Shown: positions 58,462 through 59,370 of the stretch, one piece after another
Numbering within the stretch: the stretch's first letter is position 1
Layout of the letters: each line of letters starts with the position of its first letter
NCBI RefSeq assembly: GCF_015223435.1
Contig: NZ_VHKO01000016.1
Span: 1-59,370, forward strand
Source of the DNA: Vibrio hibernica
Lineage (GTDB): Bacteria; Pseudomonadota; Gammaproteobacteria; Enterobacterales; Vibrionaceae
Direction: 5' to 3'
Length of the DNA: 59,370 nucleotides
The notes under the pieces: generated by a model
What the model saw: only the letters and a program-made list of their open reading frames with translations
What the model was told of the DNA's origin: nothing
Database searches by the model: none
Program-made: the position numbers and the translations under genes

Positions 58462-59370
58462 AAAAAGCCGATCCTACAATCAAATAAATCGAGCGGTAAC
58501 TTTGCTCGGTTTGACCATAAGCTAAAATTATAGGCCCAATCGGAGAATCTATACCGGTAAAAAGCGATCCCGCCATATACAACGAATCGGTATCCAGTTT
58601 TTGACTGGTATCAGACCAGACTCCACCGTATTCCAAAGAAGCGCCTAAGTAAACGGGGGATTGAAATAGCCCAAAGTCATTATCAAACCATTTGTATCGA
58701 TACACTAAGCTACTAAATGCCTTATTACTTCCCGCTAAACTATCTTTGGGGATCCCTGACAAGTTAAGAAACCCACCAAGCTCTCGTGGTGCTATGGGTA
58801 AAAATGAATTGCGACTATCTACCGTTTCGTATTCAATTTGCCCAACTAAAGAATGCTTTTTGTAATGCTGCGCAGCCACAAACTTGGTAGTAATTTCGGA
58901 GACCGTATCCTTAGTCGTACTTCCAGAATCATTGGTTTCATCTTGCGAAATAAGGTACTGCATATCCGCATAAAAACCTTTAGAAGGAAAGTTAACATCA
59001 TCTAAAGTATCAAAACGATAGCGAGCATAAGCCCCTTGACGGGTATAATCTAAATCACCAGCAATCGGTAACCCAGTCACATAGGTATTACCATCGGTAT
59101 AACGCATCCCAATACGAAATTCTTGCCATAAGGTTGGTTGGAAGCCTAGAGCAATATCCCCCACCCAGCGGACGTAATCGACAGGTAATGAGTTTTCAGT
59201 ATCCGATAAATTACTTACATTTTTGGTCGCGGTACCATTTTGAGATAAAAACACGCTCGACTTCTCATCACTATAAGAAGCGGAAAAAGAAGTAAAAAAG
59301 TTCTAGTTATAAGACATTGGGATATACAACTCCCCCCCAATAAGCTTATCCGTGCCAATTTCAAGATTCG
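58460..59370 (-). pseudogene. Outer-membrane beta-barrel protein, C-terminal part, interrupted by an in-frame UAG
   Basis: The frame runs off the window edge. Visible residues form the C-terminal barrel of a BamA/TamA-like surface-antigen domain (PF01103): TRQGAYARYRFDTLDDVNFPSKG (key block RFDTLDDVNFPSKGFYAD), APRELGGFLNLSGIP, and a terminal strand ending GSAF. Alternating polar and aromatic strands and the terminal Phe suit an outer-membrane protein. By family this may be the barrel of a patatin-like (PlpD/RssA-type) autotransporter phospholipase, but the patatin domain is outside the window. A UAG codon at 59303-59305 interrupts the frame; sequence on both sides is coherent (ELYIPMSYN before, NFFTSFSASYSDE after). 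A GTG at 59254 could start a shorter product. Confidence 0.75.

Overview
The window is about 59 kb of AT-rich chromosome (roughly 40% G+C by eye) from a gammaproteobacterium of the Vibrionaceae, most likely Vibrio or a close relative. Evidence for this is the arcA/arcB/gltBD neighbourhood, the Vibrio-type small families (DUF3545, HopJ-type, YqfB, YacL), a ShyC-like M23 endopeptidase next to tyrS, and remnants of the Vibrio chitin locus next to rsmC. Most of the window is core genome in good condition. I see no rRNA, tRNA, CRISPR array or prophage.

Layout: (1) 1-450, an IS66-family remnant whose left terminal repeat begins at base 1, fused to 19 codons that look like the start of vpsR. (2) 0.7-8.0 kb, the lysS-prfB-recJ-yqfB-dsbC-xerD block on the minus strand, with fldB divergent. 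prfB carries the classical programmed +1 frameshift. (3) 8-17.3 kb, brnQ, trmN (yfiC), srmB, yaaA, an alanine/glycine:Na+ symporter, a DUF3545 protein, a hemerythrin-like protein, ung and grcA (FNR box). (4) 17.4-22.3 kb, the thrABC operon with a leader peptide and attenuator. (5) 22.3-32.7 kb, arcA (FNR box plus a perfect palindrome upstream), arcB convergent to it, then gltBD. (6) 32.9-43.2 kb, a DUF1499 lipoprotein, mtnN, btuF, a TRIC-type channel, tyrS, a ShyC-like endopeptidase, erpA, hemL, an unlisted 38-residue Cys-rich membrane peptide, an AI-2E-type permease and rsmC. (7) 43.4-47.1 kb, an 81-codon stump of a membrane sensor (probably chiS), a complete 1258-bp IS3-family element, the C-terminal ~230 residues of chitobiose phosphorylase, and an intact hexose-phosphate mutase. 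(8) 47.3-58.1 kb, emrD, a HopJ-family gene, fbpABC iron uptake, glnK-amtB with a sigma-54 promoter, yacL and acnB. (9) The right edge holds the C-terminal beta-barrel of an outer-membrane protein whose reading frame is broken by an in-frame UAG.

I did not find a wholly new multi-gene system. The most informative region is the IS3 junction. The element has matching terminal inverted repeats but no target-site duplication, and its two flanks belong to genes that in Vibrio cholerae bracket the chitin sensor and (GlcNAc)2 catabolic cluster. The simplest reading is that an IS-mediated deletion removed the whole chitin-oligosaccharide uptake and catabolism locus, leaving the terminal mutase behind. 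Together with the interrupted vpsR-like gene (biofilm regulator) and the nonsense-interrupted barrel gene, this suggests erosion of surface and biofilm lifestyle functions while the metabolic core is kept. Other items worth a look are the loss of one redox-sensing cysteine in ArcB, the 26-bp palindrome upstream of arcA, the perfect 11-bp inverted repeat in the acnB leader, and the small Cys-rich membrane peptide.
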